DNA of 64,000 bases from [Zimmermannella] faecalis ATCC 13722 (GCF_000381765.1 NZ_KB907077.1:1-64000), one strand, 5' to 3'. Counted from the first letter of the stretch, positions 32,255-41,866 are shown. A program made the numbers and translations. The notes: generated from the letters alone by a model not told the origin.

Positions 32255-32661
32255 TGCTCGCGCAGCCGGACATTCGCGCAGAGGTTCGGCTTGCGGAGCG
32301 ACTCGGCATCTCCCCCCGCCGGCTGTGGGGCGAAGAACCAATCACCCGCCTACTCCCTGATGGGGAGGGCGGGTTTCTCGTGCAGCGAGAGCCTGAGTTC
32401 ACCGCTGAGGACATCGAGATGTTCGAGGCGGCACGGCTGGCGGAGGAATCGCTTTCACCGCGCGGAATCACGTACGAGGACGAGCTGAACCCGGCGAACG
32501 CGCGCCGTTTCAAGACCGGCAACGAAGAAGGTCTGCCGGAGAAGAACTACGCGGTGATCGCGCAACGGAACGCAGAGAAGGCATACGAGGCGAAGTACGG
32601 CACGAAGGATGACCCGGTCGACATGACGGGCATTTTCTTCCCGGTGCGGCTACTCGATTAG
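32254..32661 (+). CDS. Tail assembly chaperone T part
   Basis: The 135-residue frame starts MLAQPDIRAEVRLAERLGIS. It is likely made mainly as the C-terminal part of a G-T fusion through the A7 site at 32245. WGEEPITRLLPDGEGG and the acidic middle resemble actinophage T domains. Separate translation from ATG 32254 is possible. Confidence 0.78.
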   Translation: MLAQPDIRAEVRLAERLGISPRRLWGEEPITRLLPDGEGGFLVQREPEFTAEDIEMFEAARLAEESLSPRGITYEDELNPANARRFKTGNEEGLPEKNYAVIAQRNAEKAYEAKYGTKDDPVDMTGIFFPVRLLD

Positions 32662-32666
32662 AGCCG

Positions 32667-33011
32667 CTACTGGGAGAGGGAAGCGTCTGCGCGGTCGATT
32701 TCGCCGCCGTTGATGGTGACTGCGCACGTCATGGTGATCGTGATTCGAGAGCCCGAAGCGGTCTCGGCGTCGATCTGGCCGCCTGCGATCCATTCGGTGT
32801 CGCTGGTCTGGGTCGCGGCCAAGTTGAGCATGTACGCGCTGCGCGGGTTCTCGAGCTGCGATCGCGCGTCGGCGGCGCATGCCTCGATCACTTCGTCTTC
32901 GCTCGGGCCCTTTGGCAGCAGCGAGGTGACAACGACAACGGCCAGAACGGCTAACACGACCGCGATTCCGGCTGGCAGGAGCCACCGGGCGGGCTCTCGG
33001 GTGGGCTTCAT
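32667..33011 (-). CDS. Reverse-strand single-pass secreted protein, candidate moron
   Basis: A 114-residue protein has a short basic N-terminus (MKPTREPARW), one hydrophobic segment (LLPAGIAVVLAVLAVVVV) and an extracytoplasmic domain with two Cys residues (EVIEACAADARSQL, TMTCAVTING). It is encoded against the tail operon, between the tail chaperones and the tape measure, which no structural gene does. On its strand TATAGT lies six bases before the ATG, so it has its own promoter and a leaderless message. It may act in lysogens, for example in surface modification. No family is recognised. Confidence 0.75.
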   Translation of the reverse strand: MKPTREPARWLLPAGIAVVLAVLAVVVVTSLLPKGPSEDEVIEACAADARSQLENPRSAYMLNLAATQTSDTEWIAGGQIDAETASGSRITITMTCAVTINGGEIDRADASLSQ

Positions 33012-33032
33012 GCCACGACTATAGGAGGCGTT

Positions 33033-36000
33033 TTGGCTGAGAAAACGGTGAAGGTCACCCTCCGGGCCGACGTCGCGAACTACATCCGGGGGATGCAGTC
33101 GGCTGGCCAGGCCACTGACGAGCTCACCCGTGGTGGTGACAACGTCGAGAAGTGGGGCGATCGCTGGTCTGGTGCTGCGGAGAAGATCGGCAGCCAGATG
33201 CTGTTCGCGGGTGCCGCGATCACGGCAGGGCTGGGCTTCGGTGTGAAAGCCGCGATGGATTGGGAGTCGGCTTGGACCGGCGTTCTCAAGACGGTTGACG
33301 GTACGCCTGCGCAGCTGTCCGCGGTGGAGGAGGGTCTGCGTGAGCTGACGTCTGTCCTGCCCGCGTCGCATACCGAGATCGCGGCCGTCGCGGAAGCGGC
33401 CGGTCAGCTGGGTATCGCGACGCCGAACGTGGTCGAGTTCACGCGCACCATGATCGACCTCGGCGAGACGACGAACCTCTCGGCTGAGGAAGCGGCGACG
33501 GCGCTGGCGCGGTTCATGAACATCATGGGCACGTCGCAGGACGACGTCGACCGGCTCGGTTCCGCACTTGTCGGGCTCGGAAACAACTTCGCGACCACTG
33601 AGGCAGAGATCCTCGAGATGGCGATGCGTCTCGCTGGTGCGGGTACGCAGATCGGCATGACCGAGGGCGACGTGCTCGGGCTCGCGACGGCGCTGTCGTC
33701 GGTCGGTATCGAGGCTGAGGCCGGCGGTTCCGCCATGTCGAAGGTCATGATCGATATCGCCGCGTCCGTGGACAAGGGCGGCGAGCGGCTCGAGCAGTTC
33801 GCGAAGGTCGCGGGCATGTCGGCGGATGACTTCGCGCAGAAGTGGCGCACGGAGCCTGGCGCTGCTTTGCAGGCGTTCGTGCAGGGTCTCGCTGATGCGG
33901 AATCGCAGGGCACAACGACGCTCAGCATCCTCGAGGAACTCGGAATCACCGAGGTTCGGATGCGTGACGCGCTGCTTCGTGCCTCGTCGGCTGCGGGCAC
34001 CTTCGGTGACGCGATGGCGATGGGTAACGAGGAGTTCGAGAAGAACCTCGCGCTGCAGCAGGAAGCAGAGCTGCGGTACGGCACGACTGAATCGAAGCTT
34101 GGCATTCTGCGTAACCGGCTCACGGAGGCGGCGATCACGCTCGGCGCGACGCTGCTTCCGGCGCTCGAGGCGGTCATGTCGGCTGTCGGTGACTTCGCTG
34201 ACGGGCTGTCCGGCATGGATGGGCCGATGGCGGCGATTGTCGCGTGGGGTGGTGTCGTCGCGGCGGCGCTGCTGCTCGCGGGTGGCGCGTTCCTCACCCT
34301 GGTGCCGAAGATCGTCGCGACGAATGTCGCGCTGCAGACCCTCGGTATCAACACCGGCAAGGCGACCGGCGCGCTCAAGAACATGTTCTCGCTCAAGGGC
34401 AGCATCGCGATCACCGCGTTCTGGGCGGCGCTCGAGCTCATCAACCTGGGGCTCGAGACTGCTCGGGCGTCGGCTGATGAAGCGGCTACCTCGATCCGGA
34501 ACGCGGCGAACGCGACTGACGTGCTCGAGGCTGCAATGTCTCGGACAGTGTCGGTGGGGGAGTTCTTCGGGTGGCGGAATGACGCAGAGGATGCGGCGAA
34601 CCTCCTCGCTGACCTCACCGATCGAATCCAGGCCACGCAGGGTGCTTGGTACGAGGTCGGGCAGCAGGGCCGCGACGATATCGCGATGTTCCAGGAACTC
34701 GGGCAAGTGCTCGCGGACATGGATCCGAGCGAGGCTGTGGCGGCGTTCCAGGAGCTCGCTGCGAGCCTGCCTGATGAGCAGATCGTGCAGCTGCTCGATC
34801 TCATGCCTGACTATCGTGACTCGCTCAACGATCAGGCGGCGGGCCTCGGCATTGTCGATGGCGCGCTGGACACGTACGAGGAGAAGCTGGCGCTCGCGAA
34901 GTGGGCGCTCGAGGGTGGCGCCGATGCGTCGGGTGAGCTGACTGGCGAGCTCGATGAGCAGGCGGTGTCTGCGGAGCAGGCTGCGGCGGCGATCGACGCG
35001 CTCGCTGACGCGATCCGGTCGTACGATGACCTGCTCGCGGGCATGATGAATGCGGAGATCGGCTACTACCAGGCGGTTGATGAGGCTACGGCTGCGCTCG
35101 AGAAGAACGGGCAGACGCTCGACGTCACGACTGAGGCTGGTCGAGAGAATATGTCGGCGCTGCTCGATCTCGCATCTCAAACGAACGAGTGGGGTGCATC
35201 GATCATCGAGGCCGGTGGGTCGGTCGAGGAGGCCGGCGCCGCGGTGGAGGCTGGCCGTCAGAAGTTCATCGAAATGGCGGTCGCGATGGGCATGGCGGCT
35301 CCGGAAGCGGAGGCGCTCGCCGACGAACTGTTCGGCATCCCGGAGAACGTGCAGTCTGAGGTCGACGTCGTCACGGCGAACGCGGCCACGGAGCTGCAGG
35401 GCATCATCGATCAGATCGGTGAGCTCAATGGCCCCGGTATTCCGCCGATCGTGATTGACGCGATCACCGATACCGCGAAGGGCAAGCTCGAGGAACTCGG
35501 CATCAAGGTCGTTGAGCTCGATGACGGCACGTGGCAGGTCGAGTTCTCGGCAGACCCGACTGAAGCGCAATCCCAGCTCGAGGCGCTGCAGGCAGAGATC
35601 GATGGCTCGTCGGGAACGACGACCGTGAACGCGGATGACACTCCGGCGCGCACGACGGTCGACGGGTGGCTGGCGGCGACTGAGGCGACGGTGGCGGTGT
35701 CGACCGCTGACGCTGACGCCGCTGAGGCTCGTGGCGAGGTGCTGGCGTGGAAGCTCGAGGCTGACGGTACGTGGTCGGTGTCGCACATGGACGCTGAGAA
35801 GGCGGCCGCAGATGCGAAGGTCGTCACGTGGGAGCGTGACGCGAACGGCACGTACACGATCTCGCACATGGGCGCGGAAGCGCAGTCGGCGTACAACAAC
35901 CTGCACGGGTTTGAGTCGTCGGCGAACTCGTCCTGGTCGACGGTGAATGTGAGCGCGAACACGTCGGCTGCGGAGGCGCGAATCGCTGCGCTGCGGCATA

Positions 36001-36554
36001 TGGCGGTCACGGTCGCGGTGAACGCGGTCGTGTCGCGGCTTAACGCGGATGGCGGCATGTACGCCTACGCGAACGGTGGCTTGCGGTCCTATGCGAACGG
36101 CGGCTACGGGTCCTTCGCGAATCCGTATCGCACGCTCCCGTCTGGGATCTATCCGGGTGGGAAACCTATCTACAAATTCGCTGAGCCAGAGACGGGCTGG
36201 GAGGTTTTCGTCTCCGGCAAGCGGGGCCGGGAGTTGCAGAACCTCGGCTACCTGTACGAGGCGGAATCGCGGCTGCTGCGGCAGATCGGGCGCACGCGTG
36301 CGTTCGCCGGCGGCGGTGGTACCGACTACCAGCAGGCGCGCTGGGCAGACAATCGACCGATGGTCGTGCGGATGCCGGTCGCGACCTCGAGGAGTGCAGC
36401 GCCGATCACGGTTGCTGGGCCGCTTGTCGCGGTCGATCAGCTCGTGGTCGATTCGGATGAGCGGGTGCAGCAGGTGTCTCAGGATCTGTGGATGCGGGCC
36501 GATAGGGCTGCGCGTGCGCAGGGCAAGGTCAACCTTGGGGGTGCGGTCGAATGA
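33033..36554 (+). CDS. Tape measure protein
   Basis: The 1,173-residue protein sets tail length. It starts MAEKTVKVTLRADVANYIRG, has the phage tail minor/TP901 tape-measure domain up to about residue 320, and hydrophobic segments around residue 400-420 and 445-475. Later regions are helical with short repeats such as WSVSHMDAEKAAADAKV and YTISHMGAEAQSAYNNL. The TTG start has AGGAGG seven bases upstream. The size predicts a non-contractile tail in the siphovirus range. Confidence 0.95.
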   Translation: MAEKTVKVTLRADVANYIRGMQSAGQATDELTRGGDNVEKWGDRWSGAAEKIGSQMLFAGAAITAGLGFGVKAAMDWESAWTGVLKTVDGTPAQLSAVEEGLRELTSVLPASHTEIAAVAEAAGQLGIATPNVVEFTRTMIDLGETTNLSAEEAATALARFMNIMGTSQDDVDRLGSALVGLGNNFATTEAEILEMAMRLAGAGTQIGMTEGDVLGLATALSSVGIEAEAGGSAMSKVMIDIAASVDKGGERLEQFAKVAGMSADDFAQKWRTEPGAALQAFVQGLADAESQGTTTLSILEELGITEVRMRDALLRASSAAGTFGDAMAMGNEEFEKNLALQQEAELRYGTTESKLGILRNRLTEAAITLGATLLPALEAVMSAVGDFADGLSGMDGPMAAIVAWGGVVAAALLLAGGAFLTLVPKIVATNVALQTLGINTGKATGALKNMFSLKGSIAITAFWAALELINLGLETARASADEAATSIRNAANATDVLEAAMSRTVSVGEFFGWRNDAEDAANLLADLTDRIQATQGAWYEVGQQGRDDIAMFQELGQVLADMDPSEAVAAFQELAASLPDEQIVQLLDLMPDYRDSLNDQAAGLGIVDGALDTYEEKLALAKWALEGGADASGELTGELDEQAVSAEQAAAAIDALADAIRSYDDLLAGMMNAEIGYYQAVDEATAALEKNGQTLDVTTEAGRENMSALLDLASQTNEWGASIIEAGGSVEEAGAAVEAGRQKFIEMAVAMGMAAPEAEALADELFGIPENVQSEVDVVTANAATELQGIIDQIGELNGPGIPPIVIDAITDTAKGKLEELGIKVVELDDGTWQVEFSADPTEAQSQLEALQAEIDGSSGTTTVNADDTPARTTVDGWLAATEATVAVSTADADAAEARGEVLAWKLEADGTWSVSHMDAEKAAADAKVVTWERDANGTYTISHMGAEAQSAYNNLHGFESSANSSWSTVNVSANTSAAEARIAALRHMAVTVAVNAVVSRLNADGGMYAYANGGLRSYANGGYGSFANPYRTLPSGIYPGGKPIYKFAEPETGWEVFVSGKRGRELQNLGYLYEAESRLLRQIGRTRAFAGGGGTDYQQARWADNRPMVVRMPVATSRSAAPITVAGPLVAVDQLVVDSDERVQQVSQDLWMRADRAARAQGKVNLGGAVE

Positions 36555-37312
36555 GTTTCATTTACGGTGGCGTTTCGACCGCATCCCTGCCAGGGGTGGA
36601 TGCCGGTTTGGTGGATTGGCGGTCGCTTACGGGGCTGTCGGTCGAATCCATCCAGACACCGGGCACGCATGGCCGGATTGTTGCGGAGTCGACGCGGTCG
36701 GCGGCGCAGTTCGTGTTCGATGTCGAGGTCGAAGGCGCGACGATCGAGGAGGCGCTGCAGCGCGCCAACCAGTTCGCGGCGTTCATCGACCCCGACCGTG
36801 GGCCGAAGTCGCTCGACCCGCACGGTGTGGGCGATTGGGCGTATCCGGAGGCGGTCACGGCCGGGGATATCGAGTGGCAGGGGCACGGCACGTTCGTGAA
36901 GGCGGAGGTCGTGTTCGAGGCTGACCCGTTCGCGCGGCCTGCTGCGGATGAGTCGTGGCAGCGCTCGAGTGCGGGCACGCTCGCGTTCACCCGCACGAAG
37001 GGCAACGCGCGGTCGTTTCCGACGATCGAGCTCAAGGGCACGCTCTCGGCGTCGCAGACGGTGACGCTGACGCTGGGCGGGTATTCGTGCACGATCACGG
37101 GCCCGCTGACTTCGGCTCAGACGATGCGGCTGGACTTCGAGTCGTTCGAGTTTGCCCGCTGGTCTGGCGCGTCGAAGGTCGCGTCGCTCGTCACGAAGAT
37201 GAGCAGCCTCGACCGTCTCGAACTCTGGCCTGACACCGCGTATTCGCTCGTCGTCGCCACGACCGGCAGCCTCACCAATGTGACGGTGAAACCGAACTCT
37301 CGAACCTTGTAG
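36551..37312 (+). CDS. Distal tail protein (Dit-like)
   Basis: The 253-residue protein lies right after the tape measure and has a beta-rich fold with VDAGLVDWRSLTGLSVESIQ near the start and MRLDFESFEFARWSG near the end. Dit proteins form the hub linking the tube to the tail tip. It overlaps the previous stop by four bases. Confidence 0.82.
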   Translation: MSFIYGGVSTASLPGVDAGLVDWRSLTGLSVESIQTPGTHGRIVAESTRSAAQFVFDVEVEGATIEEALQRANQFAAFIDPDRGPKSLDPHGVGDWAYPEAVTAGDIEWQGHGTFVKAEVVFEADPFARPAADESWQRSSAGTLAFTRTKGNARSFPTIELKGTLSASQTVTLTLGGYSCTITGPLTSAQTMRLDFESFEFARWSGASKVASLVTKMSSLDRLELWPDTAYSLVVATTGSLTNVTVKPNSRTL

Positions 37313-37321
37313 GAGGCTCCT

Positions 37322-39949
37322 GTGTGGGATGACCGACTCTCCTGGTCTGGCGAGGTGCCGCTTGACCTGCCGGAGCTCAACCCGGTCGCTGCGCTCCGCT
37401 TCGATCAGGGCTATGAGGGTACGTGGCGTGACGCGGTGGACTCGACGCATATTTGGTCGGTTCCGGGCTGGGGCCAGAGCCAGCATGGGGTGTCGGCTGG
37501 GCCGTGGGGCACACGGCTTGGCCTGAACCTCGTCAACCCCGCCACGGAGCAGGGCACGCTCTCGCTCCCGCATTTCGCGGGCCTGTGGCCGTCGTCGGGG
37601 AAGCTCCTCACGGGCATGTGGGTGTCGCAGTCGTACACGATGACGTTCAACCCGCTCATGTCGAGCCGTGGCGGCGAGGGCGCGCCGCTCGCGTACCTCT
37701 CGTCGCACACGAACGGTTCGCTCCGGCACCAGGTCTACAACGCCGCCGGGGCGCTGATTCTCGACCAGTACGAGACCCCGACGTGGGGCGAGGGCTACAC
37801 AGGATGGATGTGGGTCGGCCAACTCGTCGATTTGGATGCGGGTACGTCGCAGCTCGCGGCGGTGCAGTGGTCGGGCCATGTCGCTTGGCTCTCCCCGGTG
37901 CGCTCCCTGTCGGGCACGCCGAACAAGGCCTGTACGGCTCCTATCGATATCGCGGGCCTGCCATCGATTGGCATGTGGTCGGGCGGCTATTTCGATGACC
38001 TGATCATCGCCCACCCCTCGGCGGGGTTCGATTTTGGTGCGTTCGTCGAGCGGCTCCGGCTGGGTACGTGGGCGACGGGCTCGAACGAGGCCGCCGCGGG
38101 CCGTCTCAGGGTGTCGGATGCCGCTGTTACGGCGGTCGCGTCGCACACCCTCTCCACGGGCGCGCAGCAGGTGTCGTACTCGGGCGGGCGTGAACCGTCT
38201 CGTGCAGCCACGGTGTACCGGTCGAGCAACAACGGCACGAGCTGGGTGGAGGGGCCTCTCCCGGCGAGCTTCACGGGCCTCGTGCGGTTCGATATCTCCC
38301 TGAACGCTGGTGACGCGTTCACGGGCGTCGAACTCCTCCCTCCCTCTCCGACGTTGGCGGTGATTCCGACTCAGACGGTGCCGCAGCGCGGCAGCGAGAC
38401 GGTCGACCTGAACGCCACATACACCGGCCCGGTGTCGTGGAATGTCGCAGTCGTCGGCCTCAACGCTGACGTGCAAGACGACACCCTCACACTCTCGGCA
38501 GAGTGGGCCGCGGGCGATATCCCCGTGACCGCTACGGTGCGTGACCAGTGGGGCCGCACCGCCTCCAGGACGTTTACGGCGCAGGTGGAAGCCCCGGATT
38601 GGGAGCCTCCGCAGCCCTCGCGCTATCCGCGGGTGCCGATCATCCTCGGCACTGGGAACGACCAGGTCGCGATCATCGACAGCCTGTCGGCGGTCGCGAC
38701 GAGCGAGGTCAACGGGGAACAGTACTTCGAGTTCACTGTGCCGGTGAAGCACCGCCACGCTGGCGTGCTCGCACCCGAGCTGCCAGTGTCGGTCGCGGGC
38801 GACCTCTACAAGGTGCGCCGCATCGAGACGGCCCGTGAATCGCGTGTGCCGGTCTATTCGGTGTACTGCGAAGCGCTGTTTTATGACCTGGCATATGCGG
38901 GTCAGATCGACGGCCGTGAGTTCCTACAGACCACGGCCGGGGATGTGCTGGCGCTCGCCCTGGAGGGCACGGGCTGGACTATCGCCGCCGTGAACGTCAC
39001 CACGCGCAGGACGTACACGGTGGAGGATTGTTCCCCGCTCGAACTGCTTCGTACGGTGCAGGCGCAGCATGGCGGCGACCTGCTGTTCGACAACGTCGGC
39101 AAGACTGTCTCGCTCGTCACGCGCTCCGGCCGTGACGTGGGCGTGGCGTTCTTCTATGGCCGCGGCCTCACCGAATCACAGCGGGTGGTAGATACGACAA
39201 GCCTGGTGACGCGCATTTATGCGCGGAACGAGGAGGGCGTGACCATCGCGTCGGTGAACTCGGGTGTGCCGTATGTGGAGGACTTCACGTGGACGAGCGA
39301 GGTGCGGGAAGCGACCTATGATTTCGCGTCCGGTACGTCGCCGTTCACGATGCTGTCGATGGCGCAAGCCACGCTCGCGAACCGCTGCAAACCCTCGTAC
39401 AGCTACAAGTTCACCGTGGCCGACCTCTCCCACCAGAGCGGGCAGGAGATTGACCGGTTCGACGTTGGCGACACCGTCACCGTCGTTGACGACGAACTCG
39501 GCATCCGCGAATCGCAACGCATTGTGTCGGTCGAGCACGACATTGTGCAGCCGTGGAAAACGAAGGTAACCCTCTCCGGCAAGCTCCGCGAACTCGGGAA
39601 GGACTCGAGTGATCAGGCGGGCGCGCTCACGACCGGCGCGACCAACCGGGCGTTCGATCTTGTGCCGTTCAACCTCCTCAAAAACGGGCGGTTCGACAAC
39701 GCGCTGGCGCACTGGGCTAGCTCTGGTGTGGAGATTGTCGACGGTGCAGGCACCGGGGATTATGCGGTCCGGTTCGAGGGTGAGGGCACGCGCTGGATTG
39801 AGCAGACGGTCAATCCTGACAACCGTTCGGAGTATGCGCTGTCGATGCACACCCGCACCACGGGCGGTGATGTGCCGCCGCTCAGAGCACTCGTGACGGT
39901 CGAGTACGAGGACGGCACGACGGAAACCATTCCGGTCGAACTCACTTAG
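37322..39949 (+). CDS. Tail-associated protein (Tal/Gp37-like) with lectin-like N-terminus
   Basis: The 875-residue protein starts with a laminin-G/concanavalin-like domain (~1-260). An Ig-like segment follows (~340-425, VIPTQTVPQRGSETVDLNAT). Next is a Tal-like core (~440-770, GTGNDQVAIIDSLSAVATSE, FDVGDTVTVVDDELGIRESQ), then a C-terminal carbohydrate-binding beta-sandwich that is cut short by a TAG at 39947. The next frame appears to hold the missing half (see 39960). The GTG start at 37322 follows GGAGG. It probably forms the tail tip and contacts the host surface. Confidence 0.85.
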   Translation: MWDDRLSWSGEVPLDLPELNPVAALRFDQGYEGTWRDAVDSTHIWSVPGWGQSQHGVSAGPWGTRLGLNLVNPATEQGTLSLPHFAGLWPSSGKLLTGMWVSQSYTMTFNPLMSSRGGEGAPLAYLSSHTNGSLRHQVYNAAGALILDQYETPTWGEGYTGWMWVGQLVDLDAGTSQLAAVQWSGHVAWLSPVRSLSGTPNKACTAPIDIAGLPSIGMWSGGYFDDLIIAHPSAGFDFGAFVERLRLGTWATGSNEAAAGRLRVSDAAVTAVASHTLSTGAQQVSYSGGREPSRAATVYRSSNNGTSWVEGPLPASFTGLVRFDISLNAGDAFTGVELLPPSPTLAVIPTQTVPQRGSETVDLNATYTGPVSWNVAVVGLNADVQDDTLTLSAEWAAGDIPVTATVRDQWGRTASRTFTAQVEAPDWEPPQPSRYPRVPIILGTGNDQVAIIDSLSAVATSEVNGEQYFEFTVPVKHRHAGVLAPELPVSVAGDLYKVRRIETARESRVPVYSVYCEALFYDLAYAGQIDGREFLQTTAGDVLALALEGTGWTIAAVNVTTRRTYTVEDCSPLELLRTVQAQHGGDLLFDNVGKTVSLVTRSGRDVGVAFFYGRGLTESQRVVDTTSLVTRIYARNEEGVTIASVNSGVPYVEDFTWTSEVREATYDFASGTSPFTMLSMAQATLANRCKPSYSYKFTVADLSHQSGQEIDRFDVGDTVTVVDDELGIRESQRIVSVEHDIVQPWKTKVTLSGKLRELGKDSSDQAGALTTGATNRAFDLVPFNLLKNGRFDNALAHWASSGVEIVDGAGTGDYAVRFEGEGTRWIEQTVNPDNRSEYALSMHTRTTGGDVPPLRALVTVEYEDGTTETIPVELT

Positions 39950-39959
39950 GGGGGGCGTC

Positions 39960-40307
39960 ATGCAGGGCACGTTCCGTACCGGGTCGAAACGCATCCGGCG
40001 CATGGTGCTCCGGCTGGAAGGCAGCAACGTCACCGTCACGGACGTGATGCTCCAGCCGGGGCGCAACCCCTCCGGCTGGCTCCCTCACGTGACGGAGTTG
40101 CCGTGGATCGCGGGCGTCATCTCAGGAGGTAGCGCGATGGATCAGGACGTGATCGAACGCTTCGAGCAGCTCGAATCGCTCACCCTCATGCAGGCCGCGC
40201 TTCTGCAATCCCTCGGGGTGAAGGTCGAAGACCTCGAAGCCGGCGGCGGCGGCATCGACCAGCAGGCGATCTACGACGCCTATGTCGAGACGAGGGGCAA
40301 TGGCTGA
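39960..40307 (+). CDS. Tail protein carrying second half of a split carbohydrate-binding domain
   Basis: The first ~45 residues (MQGTFRTGSKRIRRMVLRLE, VTVTDVMLQPGRNPSGWLPH) look like the closing strands of the beta-sandwich begun at the end of the previous gene. The pattern VTDxxLQPG...SGxxPH also occurs in the gene at 43396. A +1 shift at ACT-TAG, just before a run of seven G, would join the two frames. The remainder is helical (IERFEQLESLTLMQAALLQS) and may form a trimerising stalk. Confidence 0.65.
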   Translation: MQGTFRTGSKRIRRMVLRLEGSNVTVTDVMLQPGRNPSGWLPHVTELPWIAGVISGGSAMDQDVIERFEQLESLTLMQAALLQSLGVKVEDLEAGGGGIDQQAIYDAYVETRGNG

Positions 40308-40710
40308 CCTCCGAGATTTGGCGATCCGTACCGCTGAGGATGTGAACCAGCACGCCGCGCTGATCGCGGGCAAGGCGAACATCGAGCACGTGCATACGGC
40401 GGAGGACATTACCGCGGGCACGCTCGCCGCCGCACGCCTCCCCGCCGCGTCCACCAGTGCACGTGGCGGGGTGCAGCTCGCCACCAACGCGGAAGCCACG
40501 GCAGGCACCAACACGGCGAAGGCCGTCACCCCGGCCGGGTTGAAGGCGAAAGTTGATCCGCTCGAAGCGCGCGTCTCCACCGTCGAAGCCGGGCAAGGCG
40601 GCTCAAGCCTCACGAACGTCATGGTCACAAACGGTGTACCCACCGGCTCCGCACCGGTCGGGTTCTGGGCCATCGACGCCACCACGGGCGACTACTACCA
40701 GATGGAGTAA
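40300..40710 (+). CDS. Tail fibre-like minor tail protein
   Basis: The 136-residue protein starts MADLRDLAIRTAEDVNQHAA. It has a collar-like region AARLPAASTSARGGVQLATN and a TAKAVTPAGLKAKV motif as in phage tail fibres and knob proteins. ATG 40300 overlaps the previous stop. The C-terminus VGFWAIDATTGDYYQME resembles fibre tips. Confidence 0.72.
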   Translation: MADLRDLAIRTAEDVNQHAALIAGKANIEHVHTAEDITAGTLAAARLPAASTSARGGVQLATNAEATAGTNTAKAVTPAGLKAKVDPLEARVSTVEAGQGGSSLTNVMVTNGVPTGSAPVGFWAIDATTGDYYQME

Positions 40711-40713
40711 CCA

Positions 40714-41061
40714 ATGGGCTGGCTACGAACCAGGCGGCAGACCACGGGCGTGCGTGACGTTACCTCGCTCTCGGAGTCACCGATCACGTGGGCGCGGCTA
40801 CTGCGCTCGGTCGACAACATCGACCTGTATTTGCAGAACGTGAACGACACTCCCGCGAACCAGACGATCATGACGTTGCCGCCGGGGTTCCGGCCGGGAT
40901 GGACGCGACGCCTCACCTCATCAGCGGCGACCGGGTACGGGTATGTAGACCAGTCGGGCCGGGTGCGGCACTCGACCGCGATCACGAGCCCGACCATCAT
41001 CTACGGCCTGTTCACGACAGCGAATCCGTTCCCTGACACTGATCCGGGGGTGCCTGGCTAA
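40714..41061 (+). CDS. Tandem tail paralogue 1 (WLRR family)
   Basis: The 115-residue beta-rich protein opens MGWLRTRRQTTGVRDVTSLS and has LPPGFRPGWTRRL in the middle. It is the first of six neighbouring genes sharing an N-terminal Trp-Leu/Ile-basic motif, a central LP-GFRP-like turn and, in most, a Pro-rich end. Position in the tail-tip block suggests receptor-binding or decoration modules. The stop overlaps the next ATG (TAATG). Confidence 0.72.
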   Translation: MGWLRTRRQTTGVRDVTSLSESPITWARLLRSVDNIDLYLQNVNDTPANQTIMTLPPGFRPGWTRRLTSSAATGYGYVDQSGRVRHSTAITSPTIIYGLFTTANPFPDTDPGVPG

Positions 41062-41444
41062 TGGCGTGGCTGAAAAAGCATGCGGCAGCGACCGACGAGT
41101 ACGACATCACTGGCCTAATTCCGGTGCCGATCGACGCTGGCCGTCTGTCGGTGGAGAGGGTCGGCGGCATCACGGTTCTGAGCGCGGAGAATATGAAGCT
41201 CGGTGAAATCGCCGGCTCGAATATCGACCTGCTACCGAACGGCACGCTGCCGGTCGGGCTTCGCACTCGACGCTCAAAATGGCACAACATCAGCATGTCC
41301 AACGGGCGGATCGTGCGTATCGCGTTGACCGCTGGCGGTCGCCTCGTCGCCTACTACGCGCAGACGGGCGACGTGCTGCATTTCACGCTGTTGTTCCCGA
41401 CGCCTGGCGCGATGCCGACGACGATGCCGGGGGTGAAACTCTAA
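41061..41444 (+). CDS. Tandem tail paralogue 2 (WLRR family)
   Basis: The 127-residue protein opens MAWLKKHAAATDEYDITGLI, contains LPVGLRTRR and ends MPTTMPGVKL. The ending recurs in paralogues 4, 5 and 6 with variations. It is coupled by TAATG to both sides. Confidence 0.72.
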   Translation: MAWLKKHAAATDEYDITGLIPVPIDAGRLSVERVGGITVLSAENMKLGEIAGSNIDLLPNGTLPVGLRTRRSKWHNISMSNGRIVRIALTAGGRLVAYYAQTGDVLHFTLLFPTPGAMPTTMPGVKL

Positions 41445-41866
41445 TGGCGTGGCTTCGACGCTTCGGCAGTTTCAACACCGGCTGGGTTGACGTGCCGATC
41501 GGCACGGGTGACGGCTGGTGGCTCGACGGCACCGGCACTGTGCAGGTCCGTCGCCGCGGCGGCTCCGATCCCGACCTCGACATGCTCGACATTCGGTTCA
41601 CGAACGTCGGAGTACTCCCCGACGCGCCCGAGTTCGGTTATCTGACCCCGGCAGGGTTCCTCCCAGATGGGTTCCGCGTGTGGTCGCCCGAGCGTGCCGC
41701 GATCAACCTCGGCAACGTGAACGGTAACCGCGAGTACCGGATCCGCATCATGCAGAACTCGCGGCTCCTCTTGCAGCGCGGCGGCGATCAGCCGGGCACC
41801 GGCGTGCAGGCGATCCAGGGCACGCTCTCGCTGCTCGCGTACGCGGCACGACCAGGAGGCTACTAG
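41444..41866 (+). CDS. Tandem tail paralogue 3 (WLRR family)
   Basis: The 140-residue protein opens MAWLRRFGSFNTGWVDVPIG and contains LTPAGFLPDGFRVWSPE. Its C-terminus differs from the others, ending SLLAYAARPGGY. ATG 41444 overlaps the previous stop. It is the most diverged member by its end. Confidence 0.7.
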   Translation: MAWLRRFGSFNTGWVDVPIGTGDGWWLDGTGTVQVRRRGGSDPDLDMLDIRFTNVGVLPDAPEFGYLTPAGFLPDGFRVWSPERAAINLGNVNGNREYRIRIMQNSRLLLQRGGDQPGTGVQAIQGTLSLLAYAARPGGY

